From NCBI GenBank assembly GCA_021531865.1, contig JAFBIW010000009.1, positions 51,275 to 115,274 of the forward strand: a stretch of 64,000 nt of DNA, written 5' to 3'. Below the pieces are notes generated by a model. The model saw nothing but the letters and a program-made list of their open reading frames with translations, was not told the origin of the DNA and did no database searches. This DNA comes from Butyricicoccus pullicaecorum. Its GTDB lineage: Bacteria > Bacillota > Clostridia > Oscillospirales > Butyricicoccaceae. The position numbers were made by a program, and so were the translations under genes. Shown here one piece after another: positions 8,541 through 16,226 of the stretch; position 1 is the stretch's first letter; each line of letters opens with the position of its first letter.

Positions 8541-9455
8541 TTACGCGATGAGCCGTCCGGCGAGCGCCATCATCAGTGGAACGGTGAGAATGCACAGCAA
8601 GGTGGACAGACAGACCGCGCGGGATGCCAGCGGTGCGTCACAGCCGAACTTCTGCGCAAAGATGACGCTCATCGTGCCCGAGGGCGTGCAGGCCGCGATC
8701 AGGGTGACGAGCCGCAGCGTCGGACTGCCGACCGGCAGGAGCCAAAAGACTGCGAGCGTGAGCGCGGGAGCAAGCACCAGACGGACGAGACTCATCCGGT
8801 ACAGGCCGGGCTCGGTGAAGACCTGCTTGAGGTCGGCCTGCGCCAGAGATGTGCCCAGCACCAGCATGGCCAGCGGGGAGTTGAGCGCGGCGACCGCGTC
8901 CATCGCCCGGGTGACGACGGCGGGCGGGGTCAGGCCGGTGCAGAACAGCACGAGACCGACGGCCAGCGCGATTGTGACCGGGTTCGTCAGCACGTTTTTC
9001 GCCGCCATGAACTTCCGCTCGCCGGTCATGACCCATACGCCGTAGGTCCATTGCAGCAGGTTGAGCAGGGTGGTAAAGGCCGCGATGTAGAAGACCGCCT
9101 CTGCGCCGAAGGCCGCCTGCGCCAGCGGGATGCCGATGAAGCCCGCGTTGCAGAAGGCCGAGGCGAAGTTCCGGGTGCGGTCGCGCGTGCCGTAGACCAG
9201 ATGGGAGACCAGAAAGGCCAGCGCCAGCGCAATGACGGCCAGAACGGCCGAAAGGCCGAGATCGCGCAGGCGTTCCCACGAAAATTCAGTGATATAGGAC
9301 CGCATGACGACGCAGGGCACGACCAGATAGAGCAGGACGTTGCTCAGGCCGCGCGCGCCGTCCGGATCGATCAGCCCGCGCTTGCACAGCGCCCAGCCGC
9401 AGAACAGGATCAGGAACATAATCGCGATCTGCTGGAACAGGATCTGGGAGATCAT
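8541..9455 (-). CDS. AEC-family permease (auxin efflux carrier fold)
   Basis: 304 residues with about ten hydrophobic helices. FCGWALCKRGLID near the N-terminus, SAFCNAGFIGIPLA in the fourth or fifth helix and the C-terminal ACTPSGTMSVIFAQKFG are family hallmarks. Bacterial AEC members export or import organic acids such as malate. Placed directly after a D-2-hydroxyacid dehydrogenase gene, so efflux of the resulting 2-hydroxyacid is a reasonable inference. ATG at 9455 is preceded by GGAGG 7 bp upstream. Confidence 0.85.
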   Translation of the reverse strand: MISQILFQQIAIMFLILFCGWALCKRGLIDPDGARGLSNVLLYLVVPCVVMRSYITEFSWERLRDLGLSAVLAVIALALAFLVSHLVYGTRDRTRNFASAFCNAGFIGIPLAQAAFGAEAVFYIAAFTTLLNLLQWTYGVWVMTGERKFMAAKNVLTNPVTIALAVGLVLFCTGLTPPAVVTRAMDAVAALNSPLAMLVLGTSLAQADLKQVFTEPGLYRMSLVRLVLAPALTLAVFWLLPVGSPTLRLVTLIAACTPSGTMSVIFAQKFGCDAPLASRAVCLSTLLCILTVPLMMALAGRLIA

Positions 9456-9497
9456 ACGGTCGCCTCCATTCTCTTCAAGCCGGTGTTCCTCCTGCCG

Positions 9498-10496
9498 TCA
9501 AACGACCGCGAGCGGCGCGTCCTGACCTGCGGCAAACTGGTGCAGGCTCTCGAGGGAGGAGAAGACCATGTCCTGCACGGCCTGATCGGTGTAGAAGGCC
9601 ACGTGCGGGGTGACGATGGTGTTTTGGAAGGACTTGAGGATGATGAGGTCGTGGTTCTGGATGAGGTCGGTGTAGTTGTGGTCGGTGCGGATGACACCGT
9701 CCTCGTCTTCAAAGCAGTCTATGCCGGCCGAGGCGATCTTACCACTTTCGATGCCGGCGATCAGCGCCTTGGTATCGACCAGCGGGCCGCGCGCGGTGTT
9801 GATGAGGATGACGCCCGGCTTCATCTTGGCGATGGCCTCGTCGCTGATCATATGGTAGGTCTCATCGTTTAACAGCGTGTGCAGGGCGATGATGTCCGCG
9901 CGGGCGTACAGCTTGTCGAGCGGGACAAATTCGACGCCCGGCAGGCCGCCCTTGGGCGGGTAGGGGTCATAGGCCAAAATTTTGCAGCCGAAGCCGCTCA
10001 GATTCTGGATGACTGCACGTCCGATCTTGCCGGTGCCGATGATGCCGACCGTCATGTTCTGCATCTCGCGGCCCTGCGCGGCGCGCAGGGAGTAGTCGGC
10101 CGTGTGGGAGCGCATCATGATGTAGAGCGCCTTGCGCATACACATAAGCATCAGCATGACCGTGTAGTTTGCGACCGAGTAGGGCGAGTAGCTGGCGTGC
10201 GAGACGCGCAGACCCAACTCCCGCGCCGCGTCCACATCGACGTTGTCGTAGCCGATCGTGCGCAGGCTGAGATAGCGCACGCCCATTCCGGCCAGCCGCT
10301 CGAGCGCCGGGCGGCTCAGGTCGCAGGTGCCGACGCAGGACAGGCCGGTAAAGCCGCGCGCCGATTCTATGTTGTCCATTGTCAGGTCTTCCGGGCAGTA
10401 TTCCATCGAAAAACCGAACTTTTCACCGTAGTAGGCGAAGAGATCCATTTCATCCGGCCGGGCGGTGAACGCCTTGACCTTCATATTTGTATCCAT
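9498..10496 (-). CDS. D-isomer-specific 2-hydroxyacid dehydrogenase (D-lactate dehydrogenase-like)
   Basis: 332-residue NAD-dependent cytosolic reductase converting 2-oxoacids to D-2-hydroxyacids. The Rossmann motif is GIIGTGKIG (151-159). The catalytic set is Arg236 (NTARG), Glu263 (CFEDED) and His298 (TPHVAF), close to the numbering of D-lactate dehydrogenases. The gene starts 6 bp after the aminotransferase stop; an AAAGGATG ribosome site lies across the junction. Together they would transaminate an amino acid and reduce the oxoacid, the reductive arm of an amino-acid fermentation. Substrate (pyruvate, branched or aryl oxoacid) cannot be told from sequence by eye; VanH-type function is unlikely because no van genes are present. 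Confidence 0.87.
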   Translation of the reverse strand: MDTNMKVKAFTARPDEMDLFAYYGEKFGFSMEYCPEDLTMDNIESARGFTGLSCVGTCDLSRPALERLAGMGVRYLSLRTIGYDNVDVDAARELGLRVSHASYSPYSVANYTVMLMLMCMRKALYIMMRSHTADYSLRAAQGREMQNMTVGIIGTGKIGRAVIQNLSGFGCKILAYDPYPPKGGLPGVEFVPLDKLYARADIIALHTLLNDETYHMISDEAIAKMKPGVILINTARGPLVDTKALIAGIESGKIASAGIDCFEDEDGVIRTDHNYTDLIQNHDLIILKSFQNTIVTPHVAFYTDQAVQDMVFSSLESLHQFAAGQDAPLAVV

Positions 10497-10502
10497 TTTG
10501 CG

Positions 10503-11708
10503 TCATCCTTTCTTGTGATTTTCGATCCATTCCCAGGTCAGCGCGCCCAGACGGCGGACGCCCTCGTCGATCTGCGCGTCGGTCGGCGTGGAGTAGTTCA
10601 GGCGGAAGCCCGAGCAGACCGCGCTTTCATCCGGGGAGAAGGCGACGGCGGGCACGCACAGTACGCCGCGTGCGATGGCCTCGCGCACGAAGGGGTACGA
10701 GTCCATGCCGTCCGGCAGAAAGGCCATGACGAACAGGCCGCCCTCGGGCTGGCCGAAGGTCACAGCGGGGTGGAAATGCTCCTTCATGCCGCGAAGCATC
10801 CGGCGGCACTTCTGGGCGTAGCAGGCGCGCGCGGCCTTGATATGACCGGCGTAGTCGCAGTGCTGCATATATTCGTTGCAGATGTACTGGAACAGCACGT
10901 TGGAGTGCACGTCGGTGCACTGCTTGGCCACGCTCATCGTGGGCGCAAGCGACTTGTCGAACACGAGAAAGCCCAGACGGAAGGCGGGCGCCATGACCTT
11001 GGAGAAGCTGCCCGCGTAGATGACGCGGCTCTCGGTATCCATCGACTTGAGCGTGGGCACGGCCTCGCCTGCGAAGCGCAGCTCACCGTAGGGGTTGTCC
11101 TCGAGAATGGCAACGTCATAGCGGCAGGCCAGCTCGTAGATTTTCTTCCGCTTTTCGAGCGAGGTGGTCACGCCGGTCGGATTCTGGAAGCTCGGGATGG
11201 TGTAGAGCAGCTTGGCGTCCGGATGGGCGGCCAGCTGGCGCTCGAGCGCCTCCAGATCCATGCCGTCGGCCTGCATGGGCACGCCGACCAGCTTTGCGCC
11301 GTAGCTGCGGAAGGTGTTCAGACAGCCGACGAAGGCCGGGTCCTCGGTCAAGACGACGTCGCCCGCGTTGACCAGCGCCTTGGTGGTCAGATCGGCGCAC
11401 TGCTGGCCGCCCGAGACGATGTACAGCTCATTTTTCTCGAAGTCGAAGCCCTCGGTTTTGGCCAGATAGGCCTTCATGGTCTCGCGCAGCGGGGTGTAGC
11501 CCTCACTCAGACCGTATTGCAGCACAGAGACCGGGTTTTCCCGCAGCACCCGTTCGGCGATCTCGTGAATCTCGGCGGTGGGGAAGGTCTCGGCCGCCGG
11601 GTTGCCGCCGCCGAACGAGATCATATTGGGGTCTGCGCCCAGCTTGAACAGCTCGCGGATCATCGAGCCATGCACGCCCTGTAAGCGCTCTGCAATTTCA
11701 AAATTCAT
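10503..11708 (-). CDS. PLP-dependent aminotransferase, class I/II (2-aminoadipate/aromatic-type fold I)
   Basis: 401 residues. SFGGGNPAAETFP near residue 31 and YGLSEGYTPLR match the MocR/LysN-like subgroup. EDNPYGEL (203-210) holds the Asp and Tyr contacting the cofactor, Lys237 (SFSKVMAPAFRLG) the Schiff base, and FRLNYS the C-terminal substrate-carboxylate Arg. ATG at 11708 has AGGAGG 10 bp upstream, while the longer open frame has no start signal. It is the first gene of a four-gene run with a dehydrogenase and two transporters and has its own promoter. Likely substrates are aromatic or branched amino acids, by context only. Confidence 0.88.
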   Translation of the reverse strand: MNFEIAERLQGVHGSMIRELFKLGADPNMISFGGGNPAAETFPTAEIHEIAERVLRENPVSVLQYGLSEGYTPLRETMKAYLAKTEGFDFEKNELYIVSGGQQCADLTTKALVNAGDVVLTEDPAFVGCLNTFRSYGAKLVGVPMQADGMDLEALERQLAAHPDAKLLYTIPSFQNPTGVTTSLEKRKKIYELACRYDVAILEDNPYGELRFAGEAVPTLKSMDTESRVIYAGSFSKVMAPAFRLGFLVFDKSLAPTMSVAKQCTDVHSNVLFQYICNEYMQHCDYAGHIKAARACYAQKCRRMLRGMKEHFHPAVTFGQPEGGLFVMAFLPDGMDSYPFVREAIARGVLCVPAVAFSPDESAVCSGFRLNYSTPTDAQIDEGVRRLGALTWEWIENHKKG

Positions 11709-11733
11709 GGCAAAAATCCTCCTGAAAACAAAA

Positions 11734-11764
11734 AAAGACGCCAGCTTTGAAAACTGGCGTCTTT
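11734..11764 (-). terminator. Terminator-like hairpin in the leader of the aminotransferase gene
   Basis: AAAGACGCCAG / CTGGCGTCTTT stem with a T-run (minus strand) ending 20 bp before the AGGAGG of the gene at 11708, but downstream of that gene's own promoter. It either ends the oxidoreductase operon or acts as an attenuator. Confidence 0.75.
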
Positions 11765-11783
11765 GCTCAATCATTATGCCATT

Positions 11784-11812
11784 ATTTTACCCGGGCGCGG
11801 CCCGACCGTCAA
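11784..11812 (-). promoter_or_regulatory. Sigma-A promoter of the aminotransferase operon
   Basis: Minus strand -35 TTGACG (11807-11812), 17-bp GC-rich spacer, -10 TAAAAT (11784-11789). The predicted transcript starts about 15 nt before the hairpin at 11734-11764. Confidence 0.8.
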
Positions 11813-11924
11813 GAAAATTTTTGCACAAAAAACTGGAAAAATTCTCAGGACGGAGAAAAAGAACTGCACAAATTGAGAAAATATGATTAAAATAAGAAAA
11901 ATTTATCAGACAAACCGGACAGGC

Positions 11925-12854
11925 TTATACGCACTTGGAGAGCAGCTTTTCCCACTTTTCGTCGACGTACTTCTGCGCGGCCTCGATCGTCCACTCGTTG
12001 CCCGGCTTGAAGCAGTGCTTGAAGCGGCCCTGCAGCTTCATGAACTCGGAAACGGGCAGCTTGCGGCGCGGCTCATAGCTCAGCCGCCATTCGCCCTCGA
12101 CGACCTCGTAGAGCGGCCAGACGCAGGTCTCGACCGCCATCTTGCAGATTTCGGGCAGCAGCTCGGGCTTGTACTGCCAGCCGCGCGGGCAGGGGGCCAT
12201 GACGTTGACGAAGGCCGGGCCGGGGGTGTAGATTGCGCGGTGGGCCTTCTCGTGGAAGTCCTTCATGTTGCCGATGAAGGTGGTCTGTGCGACGTAGGGG
12301 ATGTTGTGCGCGGCCATGATCTCGGTCAGATCCTTCTTGTTCTGGGTCTTGCCCAGCGAGACCGAGCCGGTCGGGGAGGTGGTCGCGTTGGCAAAGCGCG
12401 GGGTGGAGGAGGAGCGCTGGATGCCGGTGTTCATGTAGGCTTCGTTGTCGTAGCAGAAGTAGGTCATGTCGTGACCGCGCTCCATCGCGCCCGACAGGGA
12501 TTGGAAGCCGATGTCATAGGTGCCGCCGTCGCCGCCGATCGTCAGGAACTTGTAGGTGTCGTCGATCTTGCCCTTGCGCTTTAAGACATTGTAGGCCGCC
12601 TCGACGCCGCCGCAGGTGGCGGAGGCGTTTTCGAAGGCCGAGTGGATGTAGCTGTCCTCCCACGCGGTGTAGGGATACAGGAAGGAGGAGACCTCCAGAC
12701 AGCCGGTGGCGTTGCAGATGACGGCCTTGTCGCCCTCGTCGAGGGCGCGGGTCATGGCGCGGCAGACGATGCCCGCGCCGCAGCCGGCGCACAGGCGGTG
12801 ACCGCCGACGAAGCGCTCGGGCTTGGAAAGCTCAACTTTATGATTATATGCCAT
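11925..12854 (-). CDS. porB: 2-oxoacid:ferredoxin oxidoreductase, beta (thiamine diphosphate) subunit
   Basis: 309 residues. The TPP/Mg-binding region is GDGGTYDIGFQSLSGAMERG, then YDNEAYMNTG. Cys residues in LCAGCGAGIVCR and NATGCLE supply the iron-sulfur site found in this subunit. The enzyme oxidatively decarboxylates a 2-oxoacid to acyl-CoA and reduces ferredoxin, or runs in reverse as a reductive carboxylase. The gene follows the alpha subunit by 2 bp at the end of a gamma-delta-alpha-beta operon. Pyruvate versus branched-chain 2-oxoacid specificity is not visible in the sequence; the Ile-type T-box upstream favours the latter. Confidence 0.88.
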   Translation of the reverse strand: MAYNHKVELSKPERFVGGHRLCAGCGAGIVCRAMTRALDEGDKAVICNATGCLEVSSFLYPYTAWEDSYIHSAFENASATCGGVEAAYNVLKRKGKIDDTYKFLTIGGDGGTYDIGFQSLSGAMERGHDMTYFCYDNEAYMNTGIQRSSSTPRFANATTSPTGSVSLGKTQNKKDLTEIMAAHNIPYVAQTTFIGNMKDFHEKAHRAIYTPGPAFVNVMAPCPRGWQYKPELLPEICKMAVETCVWPLYEVVEGEWRLSYEPRRKLPVSEFMKLQGRFKHCFKPGNEWTIEAAQKYVDEKWEKLLSKCV

Positions 12855-12856
12855 GG

Positions 12857-14056
12857 TTACAGTACCTCCTGTTCGCTGCTGCGCTGGCCCATGTGCAGGT
12901 AGCGCGGGCCGGTCTCGCCGGTCTCGAGGATGTGCAGCAGGTGCCGGTAGACCTTTTCCACATCTTCGACCGCGCAGTCACGTCCGGCCAGACCGTAGAC
13001 GACGTTGATCATCTTGGGACGGGTTTCGAGATCGTAGCAGGCCGAGCGCACCTCAGCGAACAGCGGGCCGCCGCAGGCCGAGTTGCCCTCGCTCTTGTCC
13101 ATGACGGCGACCGCCTGGACATGGGACAGGGCTTGGGCGATCTCCTCCATCGGGAAGGGGCGGAAGACGCGGATCTTGATCAGACCGGCCTTGACGCCCT
13201 CGGCGCGCAGCTTTTCGATGCAGGCCTTGGCGGTGCCGGCGGTCGAGCCGATCAGCACGAGGGCGACCTCGGCGTCCTCCATGCGGTAGGACTCAAACAG
13301 GCCGTACTTGCGGCCGAAGGTCTGCTCGAAGTCGGCGGCGACGTCCAGAATGGCGCGCTTGGCGTTCTTCATGGCCTCAGCCTGCTGTACCTTGTGCTCC
13401 ATGCAGTAGGGGCAGGTGTCGTAGGGGCCGACCGCGAGCGGATGGTCGCGGCCGATCAGGGCATGCTCGGGATTCCACTCGCCGACGAAGCGCTTGACAG
13501 CCGAATCTTCTTCAAGCAGGATGTTTTCGACCGCGTGGGAGGTGATGAAGCCGTCCTGGCAGATCATGATGGGCAGGCGCACGTCCGGGGTCTCGGAGAT
13601 GCGCATGGCCTGTAAGTAGTTGTCGTAGGCCTCCTGGTTGTTCTCGGCGTAAATCTGAATCCAGCCGGTATCGCGTGCGCCCATCGAGTCGGAGTGGTCG
13701 TTGTTGATGTTGATCGGGCCGGTCAGGGTACGGTTGACGCAGGCCAGCGTGATCGGCAGGCGGGCGGACGCGGCGACGTACAGCATTTCATACATGAACG
13801 CCAGACCGCAGGACGAGGTCGCGGTGACGGCGCGGGCGCCGGCGGCCGCCGCGCCCACGCAGGTGGACATGGAGGAGTGCTCGGACTCGACGGTCACGTA
13901 CTCGGTGTCGACCTGACCGTTCGCGACGTACTGGGCGAAGTACTGCGGGATTTCGGTCGAAGGGGTGATCGGGAAAGCGGCGAAGACGTCGGGGTTGATC
14001 TGCCGCATGGCGTAGGCAATGGCCTCATTGCCCGAGAGACGTTCGCGGAAGCTCAT
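12857..14056 (-). CDS. porA: 2-oxoacid:ferredoxin oxidoreductase, alpha subunit
   Basis: 399 residues. AAFPITPSTEIP (starting near residue 26), the TPP-contacting VESEHSSMS and SSCGLAFMYEMLY are signatures of the PorA/VorA family. It binds the beta subunit to form the catalytic dimer. ATG at 14056 overlaps the delta stop codon (ATGA), confirming translational coupling; an upstream in-frame methionine would lie within porD. Specificity for pyruvate or 2-oxo-3-methylvalerate is undecided. Confidence 0.88.
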   Translation of the reverse strand: MSFRERLSGNEAIAYAMRQINPDVFAAFPITPSTEIPQYFAQYVANGQVDTEYVTVESEHSSMSTCVGAAAAGARAVTATSSCGLAFMYEMLYVAASARLPITLACVNRTLTGPININNDHSDSMGARDTGWIQIYAENNQEAYDNYLQAMRISETPDVRLPIMICQDGFITSHAVENILLEEDSAVKRFVGEWNPEHALIGRDHPLAVGPYDTCPYCMEHKVQQAEAMKNAKRAILDVAADFEQTFGRKYGLFESYRMEDAEVALVLIGSTAGTAKACIEKLRAEGVKAGLIKIRVFRPFPMEEIAQALSHVQAVAVMDKSEGNSACGGPLFAEVRSACYDLETRPKMINVVYGLAGRDCAVEDVEKVYRHLLHILETGETGPRYLHMGQRSSEQEVL

Positions 14057-14361
14057 GCGCGCACCTCCTGTTCCATGCGGATGGCCTGGAAGGGGCAGAT
14101 CTTGTAGCAAATGCCGCAGCCCTTGCAGTGGTCAAAATCGAAGTCAAGGCGCTTGCCGTCCTTGACCGGGATGGAAGCGTCCGGACAGTAGGGGGCGCAC
14201 AGCAGGCACTGCTTGCACTTTTCGGGGTCCCAGACCGGGACGTTGGAGCGCCACTCGCCGGTCAGGGTCAGGCGGGCGGTGCCGCCCTCGTAAATTTCGC
14301 CGCCCGGCGTCATCTCCTGCCAGGGGGACTGTTCATTGATATCCTTTGCGCTGCGGCTCAT
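14053..14361 (-). CDS. porD: 2-oxoacid:ferredoxin oxidoreductase, delta (2x[4Fe-4S] ferredoxin) subunit
   Basis: 102 residues. Two CxxCxxCxxxCP motifs are visible: CKQCLLCAPYCP and CKGCGICYKICP, carrying electrons from the catalytic subunits to ferredoxin. Start ATG 14361 overlaps the gamma stop by 4 bp, with AGGAGG 10 bp upstream. Third subunit-position gene in the operon; four-gene PORs and VORs have this arrangement. Confidence 0.92.
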   Translation of the reverse strand: MSRSAKDINEQSPWQEMTPGGEIYEGGTARLTLTGEWRSNVPVWDPEKCKQCLLCAPYCPDASIPVKDGKRLDFDFDHCKGCGICYKICPFQAIRMEQEVRA

Positions 14362-14936
14362 GCGCCGTGCACCTCCTTCATAGACTGGATGAGGCAATTC
14401 ATATTGCCCTGAATGACCTGCGGCTTGGTCGCGAATTTGTGGCGGAAGGACGCTTCCATGTCCGCGATGAAGCGGCCGGGATCCAGCACGCGGCTGACCT
14501 GCACGATGGCCGAGAGCATCGGGGTGTTGGGAAAGTAGCCGCCCAGATGTTCTTCCGAGATGCGGCGGGCGTCGATCGTGTAGACCCGGCCGGTGTAGCC
14601 GCGCAGCAGGGGGCGCAGGGCCTCGCCGTCGCGGGGGGAGTTGATGACGATGGCGCCCTCGGGGTTCAGACCGGCGGTCACATCGACCGAGGAAAGCAGG
14701 GATTCGTCCACGACGACGACGAAATCAGGCTCGTAGATGTTGGAATGGACGGTGCAGGGTACGTCGCTGATGCGGTTGTAGGCGGTGATGGGCGCGCCCA
14801 TGCGCTCGGGGCCGTATTCGGGGAAGCCCTGGACATACTTGCCCGAGGCGAAGGCGGCGTCAGCCAGCAGCAGGCAGGCGGTCTTGGCGCCCTGGCCGCC
14901 GCGGCCGTGCCAGCGGATCTCGGTCATGCTTTTCAT
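14358..14936 (-). CDS. porG: 2-oxoacid:ferredoxin oxidoreductase, gamma subunit
   Basis: 192 residues. EIRWHGRGGQGAKTA at the N-terminus and SGKYVQGFPEYGPERMGAP are diagnostic of the gamma subunit. First gene of the operon, directly behind the T-box leader. ATG 14936 lies 12 bp after AGGAGG; a second in-frame ATG at 14927 is possible. The far longer open frame extending to 15164 runs through the riboswitch and is not translated. Confidence 0.9.
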   Translation of the reverse strand: MKSMTEIRWHGRGGQGAKTACLLLADAAFASGKYVQGFPEYGPERMGAPITAYNRISDVPCTVHSNIYEPDFVVVVDESLLSSVDVTAGLNPEGAIVINSPRDGEALRPLLRGYTGRVYTIDARRISEEHLGGYFPNTPMLSAIVQVSRVLDPGRFIADMEASFRHKFATKPQVIQGNMNCLIQSMKEVHGA

Positions 14937-14970
14937 GGTTTCGTAATTCCTCCTGTATTTGTGAAAAAAG

Positions 14971-15233
14971 AAAAGGCGTCCGTCCCTGTAAAGGGACGAA
15001 CGCCGAAAATCGACATCAGAAAACCACCCGTTACAGCGTACGGAACATACGCGCTTCCGATAACGGGGAAGGCCGTCAGCGCCTACTTCGGGGGAAAGAC
15101 CGGTTCGGGCCGAAACTCCGGAGTGATATTCGGGCGCGGACGTACTTACGCCGGTTTTCACCAACCACCGGCTCTCTGCGGCGTTCCGTCAGGCCTTACT
15201 GTCTCCATCAAAGTCTTTGGTGCGTTAAATTGT
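14971..15233 (-). promoter_or_regulatory. T-box riboswitch leader, predicted isoleucine (AUC) specifier
   Basis: Read on the minus strand, the leader has Stem I with AGAGAG and GGTGaaAACCGGC, then the specifier-loop segment GAATATCACTCCGGAGT. Aligned with the glyQS leader (GGC-A-UUC-UUGAGC), the specifier is ATC at 15125-15127, read by tRNA-Ile. Stem II/III matches the family (GTAGGCGCTGACGG, CCCGTTATC). The T-box bulge GGGTGG is at 15024-15029, and its downstream half (TTTTCTG) departs from the usual ACCGCG. The terminator is GGCGTTCGTCCC / GGGACGGACGCC (14975-15004) plus T-run. It should allow readthrough into porG when uncharged tRNA-Ile accumulates. Confidence 0.9.
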
Positions 15234-15239
15234 AAAATC

Positions 15240-15268
15240 AGTATACCTGTGCGTCCAAAAAATGTCAA
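15240..15268 (-). promoter_or_regulatory. Consensus promoter of the T-box/oxidoreductase operon
   Basis: Minus strand -35 TTGACA (15263-15268), 17-bp spacer, -10 TATACT (15240-15245); transcript start expected near 15233, at the base of T-box Stem I. Confidence 0.9.
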
Positions 15269-15326
15269 CGAACAAAATAGACAAAATTTGGCGTGTTTAT
15301 GGGTATATTTTGGCGGAGTTCGGGGC

Positions 15327-16226
15327 TTATGCCTGACCGGTGACGATCCACGGGGCAGGCTCGCAGACGAAATTGTTCTTACTGCCCAGCTTGGACACCG
15401 CGATCTGGATGACCTCGGTTTCACCGATGCCGCGCTCCTCAAACAGGGCGGGCAGATAGGCCGCGCAGCGGAAGTCGAGGGTGTAGATGACGAACTCCAT
15501 GTGGGGATTGCGGCGGAGCAGGCAGTCGATCTCCTGCTCGAGGCTGGCCGAGGCGACCAGAAAGGCCAGCGAGGGCACCGGCAGATCGGCCATGGACTGA
15601 TCGTCAACATGGTCGATGATGGAAATGTTGTTCAGGCCGAACTGGTTCGCGTTTTCCTCGAGCGTTCTGCGGTCGGCCTGATTGTACTCGACCGCGATGA
15701 CCGTGCCCTCGGGCGCGAGGATGGCCGATTCGACCGCGATGCTCTCGCCGCTGACGATGCAGACCGTGTCGCCCACGTCGAGGTGCATCTTGTTCAGGAT
15801 GACCGCGCGGATCTCGCTGCCGACGTAGTGGATGGAGCCGCGCGAGAAGCTCGAGTTGCGCATGCCGATCTTGTAGGTCGAGCGTGCCTTGGGGTTGAGG
15901 ATGAGCATACCGGCGGATGCATTGATGCCGCGGTTGATCATATCCTTGAGCGGCTTGTGCAGGATCGGGCCGGACGGGTCGGAGCCTTCGTTGTACCAGA
16001 CCTCGCATTCGCCCAGACCGGCGTCCCACATCTTATAGAAGATATCGGGGTGTCCGGCCTCGGTGAAGACCAGAACGGCGGTGTGGGATTCCACCGTCGG
16101 GATGAGATTCTTGTTTTTCCGGGTGATATCCAGAATTTTGACCTTTTCCAGATCTACCGGTGTGTGCTCGGAAAAATACTGGAGCCAGGCCAGGATGTGT
16201 GAATTGCTGAACAGACGCTGTTCCAT
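15327..16226 (-). CDS. CbiT/CobL-like methyltransferase-fold protein, orphan
   Basis: 299 residues. The C-terminal half resembles the CbiT domain of precorrin-6B methylases (YVGSEIRAVILNKMHLDVGD, then LAPEGTVIAVEYNQADRRTLEENANQFG in pieces such as APEGTVIAVEYNQ). The N-terminal half (VLVFTEAGHPDIFYKMWDAG) is CbiE-like. The glycine-rich SAM loop, normally GxGxG, reads VSGESIAVES, so methyl transfer may be altered or lost. No cobalamin genes are near. ATG 16226 is supported by AGGAGGG; a TTG seven codons earlier overlaps that site. A -10 TATAAT lies at 16308-16313. Could be a SAM-binding sensor or an enzyme of another pathway; function unassigned. Confidence 0.6.
   Translation of the reverse strand: MEQRLFSNSHILAWLQYFSEHTPVDLEKVKILDITRKNKNLIPTVESHTAVLVFTEAGHPDIFYKMWDAGLGECEVWYNEGSDPSGPILHKPLKDMINRGINASAGMLILNPKARSTYKIGMRNSSFSRGSIHYVGSEIRAVILNKMHLDVGDTVCIVSGESIAVESAILAPEGTVIAVEYNQADRRTLEENANQFGLNNISIIDHVDDQSMADLPVPSLAFLVASASLEQEIDCLLRRNPHMEFVIYTLDFRCAAYLPALFEERGIGETEVIQIAVSKLGSKNNFVCEPAPWIVTGQA

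Noticed and set aside
9498..10496. Vancomycin-resistance dehydrogenase VanH
   Set aside because: The family is the same, but no vanA- or vanX-like genes are present and neighbours indicate amino-acid metabolism.
14937..15164. N-terminal extension of the gamma subunit
   Set aside because: The extension is the T-box leader read as codons; the AGGAGG and family N-terminus place the start at 14936.
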